Source: JAPLJU01 sp964547985
Lineage (GTDB): Bacteria; Desulfobacterota; Syntrophia; Syntrophales; UBA2192
Assembly: GCA_964547985.1 (NCBI GenBank)
Contig: CAZJPV010000051.1
Location: 1 to 15,576, forward strand
Direction: 5' to 3'
DNA length: 15,576 nt
The notes beneath the pieces were generated by a model. The model worked only from the letters and a program-made list of their open reading frames with translations. It searched no databases and was not told the origin of the DNA. Every line of letters starts with the position of its first letter. Position 1 is the stretch's first letter. Positions 1 to 7,974 of the stretch are shown piece by piece. The translations under genes were made by a program, and so were the position numbers.

Positions 1-25
1 GAGAAAGCTCATAAGTGCGGATCGG

Positions 26-49
26 AAAAGGCATTTCACCGAATTGCCT
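26..49 (-). terminator. Possible weak intrinsic terminator after addA
   Basis: On the minus strand, a short hairpin lies about 46 bp past the addA-like stop codon. The arms are AGGCA and TGCCT, with two further T-A pairs beyond a mismatch, and a run of only four T follows. This is the right place for the end of the Nudix-addB-addA transcript. The stem and T-run are both short, so it may be fortuitous or depend on Rho. Confidence 0.3.
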
Positions 50-95
50 ATGGAGGGGGCAAATTTGAATCATAAATAGTTTCAATAGCTTAATT

Positions 96-3000
96 TTAAT
101 TTTCGATTTCGAACCACTTTTTTATCCCCGTCAGGTAGATTCCTGCCTTGATGTTCTCTTCACGAACACCCTCGGCTTTCCCCAGCATGGCTCGATAGGC
201 CTCGAGTTGGGGCCGGTAGAGATCCATCTGGCCCGCCGCGTAGGCTTCGAGGTTCCCGTCGGGCGGTCGCGATGTCTTGAAATCGATGATCCACCAGGAT
301 GTCCCGTCGAAGGCGACAAGATCGAGGATGCCGGAACGAACCCGCCTCTCACCCGCACGATCCTCGACGGCCCATTCACTCCGCAGAACGGGTGTTTCCT
401 TAACAAGGAGGCGGCTCAAGAAGGGATCCTGCAAAACGCCTGAAACCTCCCCCAGGATATCCTGTGCCAGACTGGATGCGGATTCGCTGGACATCCCTTC
501 ACGGGTGAGGGCTTTTTCAATGGAAATCCGGGAGGGCATAGGTCCCCCGCCGATGATCCGGTTCAGGATCCCGTGCGTGACGATTCCGCGGGCTGCCAGA
601 GCGGGGCTTTCCAAAGAACGCTGCTCCCCTTCCCCCGGCGGGAGGGCTTTTTCGCCGTGCAGGGCTGAAGGGCTTTCGATGGCATAGGGAATTTTCTCCG
701 CATGGAAGGGGAGGGGCTCAGGCAAGTCAAAGGTGATCCCCGGCCTCAGGGGGAGGTCCGTCGTCACCTCGGGATCGACTGCGATCCGGATCCCTCCGCG
801 CGGTTGTCTATGGATACCCGCCGGGCCAATCCCGGTCATTTTTTCGTGGTCCATCACCCAGTCGAGGAGGCTTCCGCCCGTCGCTCTGAGCGCGTCGTCC
901 TTCACGCCGGCAATGCCACTCATGAAGAGGGCCTCCCTGGCGCGGGTCGCCGCGACGTAAAACAGGCGTTTAGCTTCCCCCATCCGCCGATCCTGCTGAA
1001 ATTTTTTCAGCAGTTGAAAAAGCGGAGTCGGCTCGCCCGTTCGGCGATCCGTTCCCATGGCAACGAGATACTCTCCCGAGGTGCCGGGAATTCTCTCCAG
1101 AAGATAAGCCGGCGGGGCCTGTCCCCCGCTTGACAGGGGACGCCAGTCCAGGAAGGGGATGAAGACGATGTCAAACTCCAGACCCTTTGCCCCGTGGACG
1201 GTCATCATCGTGACGGGCGAGCGGGCAGCCATGGGATCAACAGGCTCGTAGAACGTCTTAAGGCGTGACTCCAGGCGGTTCAGGGTCTCCTGGGGGATGC
1301 CCTGTTCGACGTCCTCCAGGACCTGGAAGAACCGGCGGCAGTTTGCGAGTCCCGCCATGCCGTACAGGGCGGCCGTGAGCCTGGGTCCGTCAAGCATCTC
1401 CCAGAAGTCCCTGACGACCTGTCCGAGGGGATCCCTTCCGCCCCTCTTGAGTGCGTGGTCAATCGCCCTGCGCAGGGCGGTCATCTCCGGGTGTTCCTCT
1501 GCGGCTGTGAGGATTTTGTCCCGCCAGCCGACGGCGTTCTTCAGGGACGCCGTGTGGAGGAAGTTTTTCCCGAACCAGTTCCAGGGTGAGCGGGTCAGGG
1601 AAGCCCATGCCAGATCGTCATGGGGCCGCGCAGTGACACGGGCGATCTGCAGCAGGTGCAGGATCTCCGGCCGCTCCGCAAGGAGGAGCCCCTCTTGGAC
1701 CTGCAGGGGGATGTTTTCTTCCTTGAAGCTCTGGAGATAGCGGTGAAGACGGTTTCTCGTGAAGAGCAGGATGGCCAGGGATTTCCTCCCATCCGTTTCC
1801 GTGAGGACCCGCCTTACTTCCCGGGCAAGCCACTTTGATTCGTTCGCCCTGGCGTCCTCTTGCTCCCCGGTAAACAGGCTCAGGCTGATCGTGGACTCCC
1901 TCACAGTCCCCGGGGCGGGGACTGACGCGCTGAAGGGAACCTCATCGGCATCGGCGTTGGGATGAATCATCACCGTATTTCCGAATAGGCCGTTGCACCA
2001 GTCGATCAGGCCCTCACGGGAGCGGAAGTTGGTTGTCAGCAGAAGGGATGTGAGGGAAAGCCGTCCCTGACCGGGCAGGGGAAGTCCGTCCCTGGCTTCC
2101 AGAAAGAGACGGACCTCGGCCTTGCGGAACGCGTAGATGGATTGCTTGGGGTCACCGACGATGAAGATCGTGCGGCCGTCACCGGGCTCCCAGCCGCTGC
2201 AGAGCCGCTTGATGAGTTCCCACTGATTCCGGCTCGTGTCCTGGAATTCATCGACGAGAAGGTGCCTGACCCGGAAATCGAGATGGAGTTGAAGATCCGT
2301 CGGAGGGTCCTCCCTGAGGATACGAAGCGCCGCATTCTCCAGGCCGATGAAGTCCATGACATGCCGCTTATCGCAGGCCTGATTGAAGGCGGCAATGCAA
2401 AGGGCGGAGAGGAGGATGAAGTCCTTTAGGATCTCCACGTCCGTGGGTTCATCATCCCTGTCGGGAAGGGAGCGAACCTCGTGGAGCATGAGGCTGACCT
2501 CCCCCTCGAGGCGCCTGATCAGGTCCCTCCAGGGGGTTTTGCCGAAACCGCTGTAAAAACCGCTGGCAGGGCCGAAGGATTTCCTCGGGGTTCCCGCCCT
2601 GGTGAGAAGGGATTCGGCCAGGTGTTTCCACGCCGGCAGTGATTCCCAGCCGGTTCCCGGCAGGGATGGCGGAAGGCGCTCGCAGATCTTTGCTGACCGG
2701 GAATTCAGGTGGTCGATGAAAGACGCCCAGTTGTTGCCCAGGTCGCTTGAGTGAAAGCCTTTCGAGAGGTTTGCGAGGGACACCTCCACCGTCACGCTCA
2801 GCCTTCTTTGCAGGGCGTCGAGGACGGTTGAAGCAGAGGGTTCTTTGATCTCACGGATGAGGTCCTCGAAGCGGTCCCGGCTCGCGATCACCGCCTTCAG
2901 TTCCTCCGATAGCCCCCGCCAGACATTATTGTGCGCCAGCAGCCTACTTTCCAGGGCTTTCCGCCCCGGCCGGTCCTTCGGCTGTTCGAGCAACTGTTTC

Positions 3001-3479
3001 ATCGCCTGCTGGACGATCTCATCGAGGAAGATCGGCAGATCCTCCTCGCCGAGGATCTCGCAGTCGGGTGATATGCCTGCTTCCAGGGGTGCCCTCTTTA
3101 CGAGGTAGTAGCAGAAGCCATGGAAGGTCATCACGTTGAGGCCGCTCGCGGAAGTCAGGCTGTGACGGAAGCGCTCCTGTTTTTTCAGGGCCTTTGCGGC
3201 GAGTTCGAGAATCCTGGCCTCAAGGTCACTGGAGGGCGTCACCGAATCCCGGGCCATCTTGAGATATCGTATGACCCGGTCGCGCATTTCGCCGGCCGCC
3301 TTGTCCGTGAAGGTGAGTGCGATGATTTCTCCCGGGTGGTGAACCTCGCCGAGGAGCTTGAGGAACCGCATGATGAGCAGCAGTGTTTTCCCCGAGCCTG
3401 CTGGTGCTTCCACGTGATGACTCTGCAGCGTGTCGAGGGCCGCCTGACGTCTGATGCTATCGGGGAGTTCACTCTTCAT
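96..3479 (-). CDS. addA: AddA-like UvrD-family helicase/nuclease (double-strand break repair)
   Basis: This 1127-aa protein is a superfamily 1 DNA helicase fused to a C-terminal PD-(D/E)XK nuclease, the architecture of AddA/RecB. Visible helicase motifs are Walker A EAPAGSGKT (residues 24-32), motif Ia LTFTDKAAGEMRDRV (about 55-69), Walker B DEFQDTS (410-416), GDPKQSIYAFRKAE (442-455), TVHGAKGLEFD (760-770) and a late VAATRARE motif. The nuclease core is GILD (D1053) followed by IIDFKTS (D1066, K1068), so both activities look intact. The length fits AddA. The ATG has an excellent AGGAGG site lying inside the end of the upstream addB-like gene, and the two genes overlap by 11 bp, which suggests translational coupling. 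Known role of the family: ATP-driven unwinding and trimming of broken DNA ends before RecA loading. It is distinguished from plain UvrD/PcrA by the nuclease domain and the AddB partner. Confidence 0.9.
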   Translation of the reverse strand: MKSELPDSIRRQAALDTLQSHHVEAPAGSGKTLLLIMRFLKLLGEVHHPGEIIALTFTDKAAGEMRDRVIRYLKMARDSVTPSSDLEARILELAAKALKKQERFRHSLTSASGLNVMTFHGFCYYLVKRAPLEAGISPDCEILGEEDLPIFLDEIVQQAMKQLLEQPKDRPGRKALESRLLAHNNVWRGLSEELKAVIASRDRFEDLIREIKEPSASTVLDALQRRLSVTVEVSLANLSKGFHSSDLGNNWASFIDHLNSRSAKICERLPPSLPGTGWESLPAWKHLAESLLTRAGTPRKSFGPASGFYSGFGKTPWRDLIRRLEGEVSLMLHEVRSLPDRDDEPTDVEILKDFILLSALCIAAFNQACDKRHVMDFIGLENAALRILREDPPTDLQLHLDFRVRHLLVDEFQDTSRNQWELIKRLCSGWEPGDGRTIFIVGDPKQSIYAFRKAEVRLFLEARDGLPLPGQGRLSLTSLLLTTNFRSREGLIDWCNGLFGNTVMIHPNADADEVPFSASVPAPGTVRESTISLSLFTGEQEDARANESKWLAREVRRVLTETDGRKSLAILLFTRNRLHRYLQSFKEENIPLQVQEGLLLAERPEILHLLQIARVTARPHDDLAWASLTRSPWNWFGKNFLHTASLKNAVGWRDKILTAAEEHPEMTALRRAIDHALKRGGRDPLGQVVRDFWEMLDGPRLTAALYGMAGLANCRRFFQVLEDVEQGIPQETLNRLESRLKTFYEPVDPMAARSPVTMMTVHGAKGLEFDIVFIPFLDWRPLSSGGQAPPAYLLERIPGTSGEYLVAMGTDRRTGEPTPLFQLLKKFQQDRRMGEAKRLFYVAATRAREALFMSGIAGVKDDALRATGGSLLDWVMDHEKMTGIGPAGIHRQPRGGIRIAVDPEVTTDLPLRPGITFDLPEPLPFHAEKIPYAIESPSALHGEKALPPGEGEQRSLESPALAARGIVTHGILNRIIGGGPMPSRISIEKALTREGMSSESASSLAQDILGEVSGVLQDPFLSRLLVKETPVLRSEWAVEDRAGERRVRSGILDLVAFDGTSWWIIDFKTSRPPDGNLEAYAAGQMDLYRPQLEAYRAMLGKAEGVREENIKAGIYLTGIKKWFEIEN

Positions 3480-6225
3480 CCGCTTCCTCCTCGCGCCCCC
3501 TCCATTCGCCGGTGACTCCTTTTTCGCAGAGCGTCACGAAGACGCATGAAAGACAATCGGCTTCCACACCGGGGGCGGAGACGGGGTAGGGTTTTGCCGG
3601 GAAATCGTTTCCCCTCAGGAGGTCGCCGAGCGTGGCGATCGTTCGTTCCCAGCCGTCAAGACACCCTTCCCAGGAAAATCCCTTTGCGCCCAGGGGGGTC
3701 ATCCTGATTTTTCCGGCCGCTTTCAGGCGGATGTAACCGGCCGAAAGGAGTTTGCCCTCTGCGGACAGGGCGGCTGAGGAAACTATCCCCTTGCGGAGCG
3801 CCATTAGATAAAGGGGCAATTGCGCCTCCTTGAATTGTTCCAGGACCTCCTTGGTCCTCGGGGGGTTCCCTGTCTTGTAGTCCCAGACGATGAGTCCCTT
3901 CGTGTCGTGGGCGTCCACACGGTCCATCCTCCCCCGGATTTCGAAGGGCCAGTCTTTGCCCTTCAGTTTTTGAAACCTCATCTCCTCCTCGAGGATTTTC
4001 CAGCCCTCGGAGAGGTGCTCCATCTCGGCCTCCAGCCAGACAGAGAAGAGCCCCGGTGGCTTTTTCCCGACCCCGGATTCTTCGCCGAGCCAGAGACGCC
4101 GCTCGATGTCCCACTCGGGTTTCCCCCGGACGTCCTCGAGGGCCTCATCCACGCAGGTCACGAGGATCGCAAAAAGCCTTTTAGGGTCCGCCCTGAAGTC
4201 GAGCTTTTTCTCCCGGAGCATTCTGGTGAAGGAATGCAGAGCACGGTGAATACGCGTGCCGCGTTCACGCGGCGTGACGGAGGGGCCTGCTTCCTCAAGC
4301 GGCTGGATCCCGAGGAGGATTTCGGTGAAATATCGGAAGGGGCAGGAAAGGAGGACTTGAACCTCCGCGACCGAAAGCCCCTCGGGGAGAAGCCGTCGGT
4401 CGGCCGGGAGTGCATCGGGGTCTTTCGATCCCGGCTTGAGGCCGTAAAAATAAGGCCGGGGCACGGGTCGATGTCTCGAGAGGGGATCTTCCAATCTTTC
4501 TTGATAAGTCTTGAATCCCTCGAAGGCCGATTTCAGCCAGGCGGCGCGCATCCACGCCCGGCCGGGTTCCGACCAGATATTGACGCTTTTTTCCTCGTCC
4601 TGCCGTGGCCAGAAGGGGGAGGGGAGAAGAATCTCCGCGTCCTTCTGCTCCGGTCTCAGGAGGGTGATTCTGGGCGCGAGAGAAAGGATATGGCAATAGG
4701 CCCTTTCCGCGAATGCGTACTGGCTCTCCGGTGTGCCGCCGAGAACGACCAGGCGTTCCCGGCCGTTCAGAAAAGGCAGGGGCCGTACCGGTTGGGGAAG
4801 GCCCCGGTCCGTCATACCGAGTACGTAAAGCCTGTCAAAGTCGAGCCCCCGTGACTCGATGAGACCGAGGAACTGTATGCCGGCCTCCTCGGATGCGCTC
4901 TCCCGGGATGGCGTTTCCCGAAGGATGTGCCTGAACCATGATAGGAATTCGAATCCGTCCATACGGACCTCCGAGAGGTAGGCCCGAAGATCCGAGAGGA
5001 TTTCGATGAGATGCCGCCAGGCGAGTTGGTCCCGCTCGTCGGAGCGCACCGGGAAGGAAAGCGCCGACCAGAGGGATTCGAGGGATGCGATCCACGTCCT
5101 GACCGTCTTGATTTCGCTGAAGGGCTGGCGGCAGAAATCGAGGAGCCGCGATGCGCCGTCCCGGAGGATTTTTCCATGGAGGGCGGGGTGAGCCTTCATC
5201 GTGGCCGCCAGGAGCTGAGAGAGCCCGCTTTCAGTGGCTGTCTCCCGCCAGATCCGGTCTGCTCTCGCAATCTCCTGACGGACTCCCCTCCAGTGGCCGT
5301 AGAAGGGACTCAACAACAGGGCAAGAAAGAGCTCTCTTTTCTCTCCCTCCGCCACAAAACGCAACGGGAGCAATCCCGCCCTGACCAGGGGGAAGTCGAG
5401 GAGGGATTGTCCCAGTGTCAGGTTGTGAAAGAAAGACTCCTCCGGCGGCGGGGTGCCCTCGATGTCTCTCAGGCCACGCTCCAGGAGGGGTGTGTACTCT
5501 TCGAGATTGGGGGCCACGACGCCGATTCGATGAAGGGGGAGATCCTGGGCGTCCTCCAAAATCCTGTCCAGAAGATAGAGGACCTCCTGCTCCGGTGTGG
5601 GGAGGCGAAAGGCTTCCAGGCTTCTTGGTTCCCGCTTTTGTTCTTCTTCGGACGTCAGCATCGCGCATTTTTGCAGTGCTTCGAAGAGTTCCACCTCCAC
5701 CGGTGCGGGAGATTCGAAACCGAGAAGCCTGATTTCTCCGGGAAGGCCGCCCCGATTGGTTGTCAGCGCCCTCGTGATGCGAAGCGGAAGTTCGGCCGGG
5801 TGGAAGTAGCCTCTTTCAGTTAGGTCTCTCTGGAAGGCTGCGCTCATTTCCTGCCGCCAGGCGGCGAGCGGCGTGGAGGCGTCTCCGGCTACCGGGTTGA
5901 GCCGGTGGCGGATCATGATGCTGTAGTTATCGTCCAGGAGTTTGTGAAGGGCGATATCCGGGATCAACGGCTCCGGCGGAGGCATCCTGAAGGCGAGGTT
6001 GCGCCATGTCGCGAGCCTCAGAAGCCCGGGTGCGGGGAGCACTTCAGGCCACGATGAGGCCCAGCGTTCCTCGAGCCAGGCGTTGAGGTGCAGAACCTTG
6101 AGGGGCTCCCAGGCGTCACGATCTGCCGACAGGTTTTCCATCCTGTGGCGGTGGCGAAGATGCCGGGCAAGACGGCCGGTCGACGTGAGGGTGAGGATAT
6201 TCGGTTTTGATTTCACGGGTGCCAT
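3469..6225 (-). CDS. AddB-like Fe-S nuclease, 'probable DNA repair protein' subtype
   Basis: This 918-aa protein is the partner of the downstream AddA-like helicase. Its C-terminal nuclease domain carries GRMDRVD (D768), WDYKTG (D782, K784) and QLPLYLMAL. Four cysteines, C628 in SCPFRYF and C891-x2-C894-x5-C900 near the C-terminus, have the layout that holds a 4Fe-4S cluster around AddB-type nucleases. The N-terminus (NILTLTSTGRLARHLRHRH, then LHLNAWLEERW) has no Walker A lysine. From memory this matches the ~900-aa family TIGR03623, distant from Bacillus AddB. So this subunit is expected to be a nuclease and scaffold with an inactivated helicase-like fold, leaving AddA as the motor. The start is the ATG 33 bp past the Nudix stop; its Shine-Dalgarno is poor, and an in-frame GTG three codons later is an alternative. 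The gene sits between the Nudix and addA-like genes, all on one strand. Confidence 0.85.
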   Translation of the reverse strand: MAPVKSKPNILTLTSTGRLARHLRHRHRMENLSADRDAWEPLKVLHLNAWLEERWASSWPEVLPAPGLLRLATWRNLAFRMPPPEPLIPDIALHKLLDDNYSIMIRHRLNPVAGDASTPLAAWRQEMSAAFQRDLTERGYFHPAELPLRITRALTTNRGGLPGEIRLLGFESPAPVEVELFEALQKCAMLTSEEEQKREPRSLEAFRLPTPEQEVLYLLDRILEDAQDLPLHRIGVVAPNLEEYTPLLERGLRDIEGTPPPEESFFHNLTLGQSLLDFPLVRAGLLPLRFVAEGEKRELFLALLLSPFYGHWRGVRQEIARADRIWRETATESGLSQLLAATMKAHPALHGKILRDGASRLLDFCRQPFSEIKTVRTWIASLESLWSALSFPVRSDERDQLAWRHLIEILSDLRAYLSEVRMDGFEFLSWFRHILRETPSRESASEEAGIQFLGLIESRGLDFDRLYVLGMTDRGLPQPVRPLPFLNGRERLVVLGGTPESQYAFAERAYCHILSLAPRITLLRPEQKDAEILLPSPFWPRQDEEKSVNIWSEPGRAWMRAAWLKSAFEGFKTYQERLEDPLSRHRPVPRPYFYGLKPGSKDPDALPADRRLLPEGLSVAEVQVLLSCPFRYFTEILLGIQPLEEAGPSVTPRERGTRIHRALHSFTRMLREKKLDFRADPKRLFAILVTCVDEALEDVRGKPEWDIERRLWLGEESGVGKKPPGLFSVWLEAEMEHLSEGWKILEEEMRFQKLKGKDWPFEIRGRMDRVDAHDTKGLIVWDYKTGNPPRTKEVLEQFKEAQLPLYLMALRKGIVSSAALSAEGKLLSAGYIRLKAAGKIRMTPLGAKGFSWEGCLDGWERTIATLGDLLRGNDFPAKPYPVSAPGVEADCLSCVFVTLCEKGVTGEWRGREEEADEE

Positions 6226-6258
6226 GGGGGTCCGGGCGGCATGACTTCTGCCAAGAAA

Positions 6259-6711
6259 TTATTCTTGCCTGTACTTTTCGAAATAGTCCTTCAGGATTCG
6301 GGCGTGATCAAACATGAGGGGCCGGGGCAGGTTGTCTCTGCGGAAAATCCCGATCGCCGCGGCGTCGTCGGCAGCTGCGGGAACGCCGCTGCCCTTCGCG
6401 ATATAGACGGTTGTGATGGTGTGCTGCCGGGGATCTCTGTCCGGGGCGGAGTAGGTGTGCATCTGGCGGGTCAGTGTCACCTCGAGGGATGTTTCCTCTC
6501 TTGCTTCCCGGAGGGCCGCCTCTTCCAGGGACTCTCCATAGTCAACGAATCCGCCGGGTATGGCCCATCCGACGGGGTGGCGCTTTCTCTTGATGAGGAT
6601 GATCGCGCCGTCCTCCATTTCAATGATGATATCCACCGTGGGAACGGGGTTCCGGTATGATGCGATCTCGCCGCCGCAGCGGGGGCAAGGGATGTTCTTC
6701 TTGATGGCCAT
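6259..6711 (-). CDS. Nudix hydrolase with N-terminal CxxC
   Basis: This 150-aa cytoplasmic protein has a near-complete Nudix box at residues 54-76 (G-x5-E-x7-REAREETSL). The usual glycine near the end of the motif is Ser75. The glutamates E69, E72 and E73 that bind metal are present. Residues 9-12 form CPRC, half of a zinc ribbon; no second CxxC is present, so metal binding there is doubtful. The IPGGFVDYGES segment and the YxNP-type lead-in resemble ADP-ribose or NADH pyrophosphatase-like and 'zinc ribbon Nudix' proteins. Substrate cannot be read from the sequence. It is the first gene of a probable minus-strand operon with addB and addA and has its own sigma70-like promoter. A nucleotide-cleaning role beside DNA break repair is possible but is inferred only from position. 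Confidence 0.85.
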   Translation of the reverse strand: MAIKKNIPCPRCGGEIASYRNPVPTVDIIIEMEDGAIILIKRKRHPVGWAIPGGFVDYGESLEEAALREAREETSLEVTLTRQMHTYSAPDRDPRQHTITTVYIAKGSGVPAAADDAAAIGIFRRDNLPRPLMFDHARILKDYFEKYRQE

Positions 6712-6750
6712 GAGTGCTCTTTTTCTGTGTCTGCCGGGTCCGGCTTTTTG

Positions 6751-6779
6751 TCTTTAAGATGAATGTGCCGGTCTGTCAA
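6751..6779 (-). promoter_or_regulatory. Sigma70-type promoter for Nudix-addB-addA
   Basis: On the minus strand a perfect TTGACA (6774-6779) is followed after exactly 17 bp by TAAAGA (6751-6756). Transcription would start near 6744 and give a leader of about 30 nt before the Nudix ATG. The -35 is consensus and the spacing ideal; the -10 is only a partial match. Confidence 0.55.
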
Positions 6780-6828
6780 GGCTCAAAAGACGGGCGCCCT
6801 TTATGGCGATAAGGACTTTGAATTGTCG

Positions 6829-6856
6829 GTGCCGGGCTCATCTGGCACAGTTTTTT
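6829..6856 (+). other. Hairpin plus T-run between divergent promoters
   Basis: GTGCC (6829-6833) and GGCAC (6844-6848) can pair across a 10-nt loop and are followed two bases later by six T. It looks like a plus-strand intrinsic terminator, yet no plus-strand gene precedes it. It sits between the two divergent promoters, just upstream of the PTS promoter. It could stop stray plus-strand (addAB antisense) transcription, end a small RNA, or be chance. Confidence 0.35.
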
Positions 6857-6862
6857 AATACC

Positions 6863-6891
6863 TTGACAATTTTAGGCCAATCCATTAGTTT
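6863..6891 (+). promoter_or_regulatory. Sigma70-type promoter for the PTS genes
   Basis: Perfect TTGACA at 6863-6868, a 17-bp spacer, then TAGTTT at 6886-6891. Start of transcription would fall near 6898, leaving a leader of about 24 nt that contains the GGAGG site of the EIIA gene. The -10 is imperfect; the -35 and spacing are ideal. Confidence 0.5.
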
Positions 6892-6921
6892 ACGGCACTA
6901 ATCTTGACCTCGGAGGATCCG

Positions 6922-7338
6922 ATGATCGGTGTTCTTGTCATAACCCACGGGAACCTCGGAAGCGAGCTGATAAAGGCGGCGGAGCTCATCAAGGGCCGCC
7001 TTGAAGGCGTCCAGCACATTTCGGTCAACGCCTCAAGGGGTATGGAGGATATCAAAAAGGATATTACCGTGGCCGCCAGGAAGGTCGATGCCGGAAGCGG
7101 TGTTCTCATTCTGACGGACCTTTTCGGTGGTACGCCGTCCAATATATCGCTGTCCTTTTTAAAAGCTGGAAAGATCGAAGTCGTCACGGGCGTGAACCTG
7201 CCGATGCTCCTGAAAGTGTCTGATCTCAAAGAGGAAAAGAATCTCGGTGAATTTGCCTCGCTGATCAGGGAATACGGGAAAAAAAATATTTACCTGGCCA
7301 GTGAAGTGCTCAACCGGGAGGTGGGCGGCAATAAGTAA
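6922..7338 (+). CDS. PTS EIIA component, mannose family
   Basis: This 138-aa protein is a mannose-family EIIA. The N-terminal strand MIGVLVITHGNLG carries the phosphorylatable His9, and DLFGGTPSN is the typical second motif. HPr-P would phosphorylate His9, which passes the phosphate to EIIB. A TTG 18 bp upstream is in frame, but the ATG at 6922 is chosen because GGAGG sits 5 nt ahead of it and the protein then begins exactly at the first beta strand, as in the family. It is a stand-alone A domain, not the A-B fusion of E. coli ManX. It is first in a plus-strand run with EIIB and EIIC. The sequence shows the family; whether it serves transport or regulation is not shown. Confidence 0.9.
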   Translation: MIGVLVITHGNLGSELIKAAELIKGRLEGVQHISVNASRGMEDIKKDITVAARKVDAGSGVLILTDLFGGTPSNISLSFLKAGKIEVVTGVNLPMLLKVSDLKEEKNLGEFASLIREYGKKNIYLASEVLNREVGGNK

Positions 7339-7405
7339 ATGCCGGCCCGTTTCACATGCCTGGTTCCTGTGGCGATGCTCCCCGTCGCGCTGGTGAAATT
7401 GAGCA

Positions 7406-7939
7406 ATGAATTTTGTCCTGGTGAGAGTAGATAACAGGCTGGTTCACGGGCAAATTCTGGAAACCTGGCTCCCTTTTCTCGGCGCAAGGTGTATCATCGT
7501 CGTCGATGACGAGGTGGCCTACGATTTCTTCCGCGAAACCGTCATCCGCATGGCCGTGCCCCGCGAGGTCGAGTTCTCCGTCTACAGTGTGGATGAGTTC
7601 CCCAGAAGTCAGATCATCAGCGAAAAAAGTCAAAAGAAAGCCATCGTTCTCTTCAGTAAAATTACCGACGCGCTTCGGGCCTACAATCAGGGCTTCCGCT
7701 TTGACCGCCTGAACGTCGGCAACATCTACACCGAGGAGTGTGTTCTTCGCTGTACGACGTCCATCGCCCTCTGTGAGAACGATATCCGGGACATGATTTG
7801 CCTCGCGCAAGCGGGGGTCGTGATGGAATTGAAGTCCCTCCCCAAGGACAAGGCCCTTGATTTTCAGGAAGTCATGAAGAAGTGCGATCGTCTTGAAATC
7901 GAGGGTGTCGGCAACAGCGTCAGGCGTGCACGTCAGTAA
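7406..7939 (+). CDS. PTS EIIB component, mannose/sorbose family
   Basis: This 177-aa protein is a mannose-family EIIB. Its N-terminus reads LVRVDNRLVHGQILETW with the active-site His14, which accepts phosphate from EIIA and would pass it to a sugar bound in EIIC/IID. The motif is intact, so the protein should be phosphorylatable. It is somewhat longer than the ~160 aa usual for stand-alone EIIB, and the C-terminal stretch MKKCDRLEIEGVGNSVRRARQ is not part I recognise. A GGTGA site precedes the ATG by about 10 nt. The 67-bp gap after EIIA holds no clear terminator, so the two are probably co-transcribed. Confidence 0.88.
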   Translation: MNFVLVRVDNRLVHGQILETWLPFLGARCIIVVDDEVAYDFFRETVIRMAVPREVEFSVYSVDEFPRSQIISEKSQKKAIVLFSKITDALRAYNQGFRFDRLNVGNIYTEECVLRCTTSIALCENDIRDMICLAQAGVVMELKSLPKDKALDFQEVMKKCDRLEIEGVGNSVRRARQ

Positions 7940-7974
7940 AAAAATCAGAAGATGATACTCCATAGAGCGGGTGC

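Noticed and set aside
3820..4854. 344-codon plus-strand open frame opposite the addB-like gene
   Set aside because: It lies wholly inside a gene with clear nuclease motifs. High GC and codon bias open long antisense frames, and the translation has no recognisable domain or start context.
5011..5823. 270-codon plus-strand open frame opposite the addB-like gene
   Set aside because: Same reason: antisense shadow of a recognised family, low-complexity composition and no ribosome binding site of note.
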